Source of the DNA: CAYHZG01 sp964361105
Lineage (GTDB): Bacteria > Patescibacteriota > Minisyncoccia > 2-02-FULL-40-12
Length of the DNA stretch: 5,896 nucleotides
Assembly (NCBI GenBank): GCA_964361105.1
Contig: CAYHZG010000029.1
Coordinates: 1-5,896 of the forward strand
Reading direction: 5' to 3'
Both the position numbers and the translations under genes were made by a program. Below the pieces are notes generated by a model. The model was not told the DNA's origin. It saw only the letters and a list, made by a program, of their open reading frames with translations, and did no database searches. Within the stretch, counting starts at the first letter, position 1. Each line of letters opens with the position of its first letter. Below are positions 5,705 to 5,896 of this stretch, one piece after another.

Positions 5705-5896
5705 TGAGTAAAAAGACCGGTCAAAAAGCTTTTACCATTATTGAAGTGCTGATCTATATAGCTCTTTTTTCTCTATTAATGGCCGGAGTGATTGTTTCGG
5801 TTTACTCGGTTATTCAAGCAACTGACCGTTCCAACATTAAAGTTTTAATCAGCGACGAGGCCAACTTTGTTTTGCGGAAAATAAATTGGGCGTTGA
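5704..5896 (+). CDS. type IV pseudopilin (PulG/PilW-like), 3'-truncated by window end
   Basis: The first 64 codons of a third prepilin run off the right edge. The ATG at 5704 shares one base with the TGA of the preceding gene (TGATG), a typical stop-start coupling. A nine-residue leader, MSKKTGQKA, is followed by FTIIEVLIYIALFSLLMAGV, a textbook prepilin N-terminus with Glu at mature +5 (E14) and a hydrophobic helix to about residue 38. The residue before the cut is Ala9 instead of the usual Gly, which prepilin peptidases generally tolerate. The visible mature part ends in a helix (about 40-64) containing SDEANFVLRKINWAL. That motif is like those of PulG/PilW-type minor pilins, though the globular domain is not in view. 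It probably continues the pilus operon. Whether it is a major or minor subunit cannot be told from this fragment. Confidence 0.85.
   Translation, partial: MSKKTGQKAFTIIEVLIYIALFSLLMAGVIVSVYSVIQATDRSNIKVLISDEANFVLRKINWAL

Noticed and set aside
5702..5707. Tandem TGA TGA, raising the question of TGA read as glycine (as in SR1/Gracilibacteria)
   Set aside because: The TGA overlaps the ATG of a clear pseudopilin in another frame, other genes end at TGA directly followed by TAG or TAA, and tryptophan uses TGG; the standard code fits.
1..5896. CRISPR array, tRNA or rRNA genes, insertion sequence or transposase, toxin-antitoxin pair
   Set aside because: I found no spaced direct repeats, no cloverleaf-like segment, no transposase-like frame and no terminal inverted repeats; nearly all of the window is explained by coding sequence.

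Overview
The window looks like part of a genome, probably metagenome-assembled, from a Candidate Phyla Radiation (Patescibacteria, Parcubacteria-like) bacterium. Three things suggest this: a DUF5671 membrane protein of a type I associate with these genomes, a compact type IV pilus operon with very short or overlapping gene junctions, and AT-leaning DNA with almost no Shine-Dalgarno sequences. The standard bacterial code fits: tryptophan is TGG, and TAA, TAG and TGA all act as stops. The lineage is an inference from gene content, because no rRNA or other marker gene is present.

The left part (1-1252) holds a small basic protein of unknown function (3-227) and a five-helix membrane protein (256-1227). 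The latter has an N-terminal DUF5671 domain and a C-terminal globular domain resembling that of a pseudopilin. A run of ten Ns (1253-1262) then marks a scaffold join. It is followed by about 80 bases of homopolymer-rich, low-complexity sequence that is probably a poor contig end. The true distance and linkage between the left and right parts are therefore uncertain.

The right part (1394-5896) is a tightly packed pilus operon, all on the + strand: a PilB/GspE assembly ATPase lacking the usual N-terminal domain, a PilC/GspF inner-membrane platform protein, a GspH/FimT-like minor pseudopilin, a 521-residue pseudopilin fused to an LVIVD-type beta-propeller, and the start of a third pseudopilin cut off by the window end. 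Junctions overlap by 8, 29, 26 and 1 nt, so translational coupling is likely. A promoter candidate just ahead of the ATPase would give a nearly leaderless mRNA.

Together these genes would make a surface filament: the ATPase drives PilC, which assembles minor pilins into a fibre. The propeller-bearing pilin is the best candidate for a tip adhesin, with pilin anchor and beta-propeller in one chain (compare the separate PilY1 tip protein of classical type IV pili). A second notable feature is a heptanucleotide tandem repeat (four copies of AATTTTC, 3693-3720) inside the leader-coding part of the GspH-like gene. Gain or loss of one copy would put a stop codon shortly downstream, so it could act as a phase-variation switch. 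No prepilin peptidase, PilT, PilM/N/O or major pilin is visible here.
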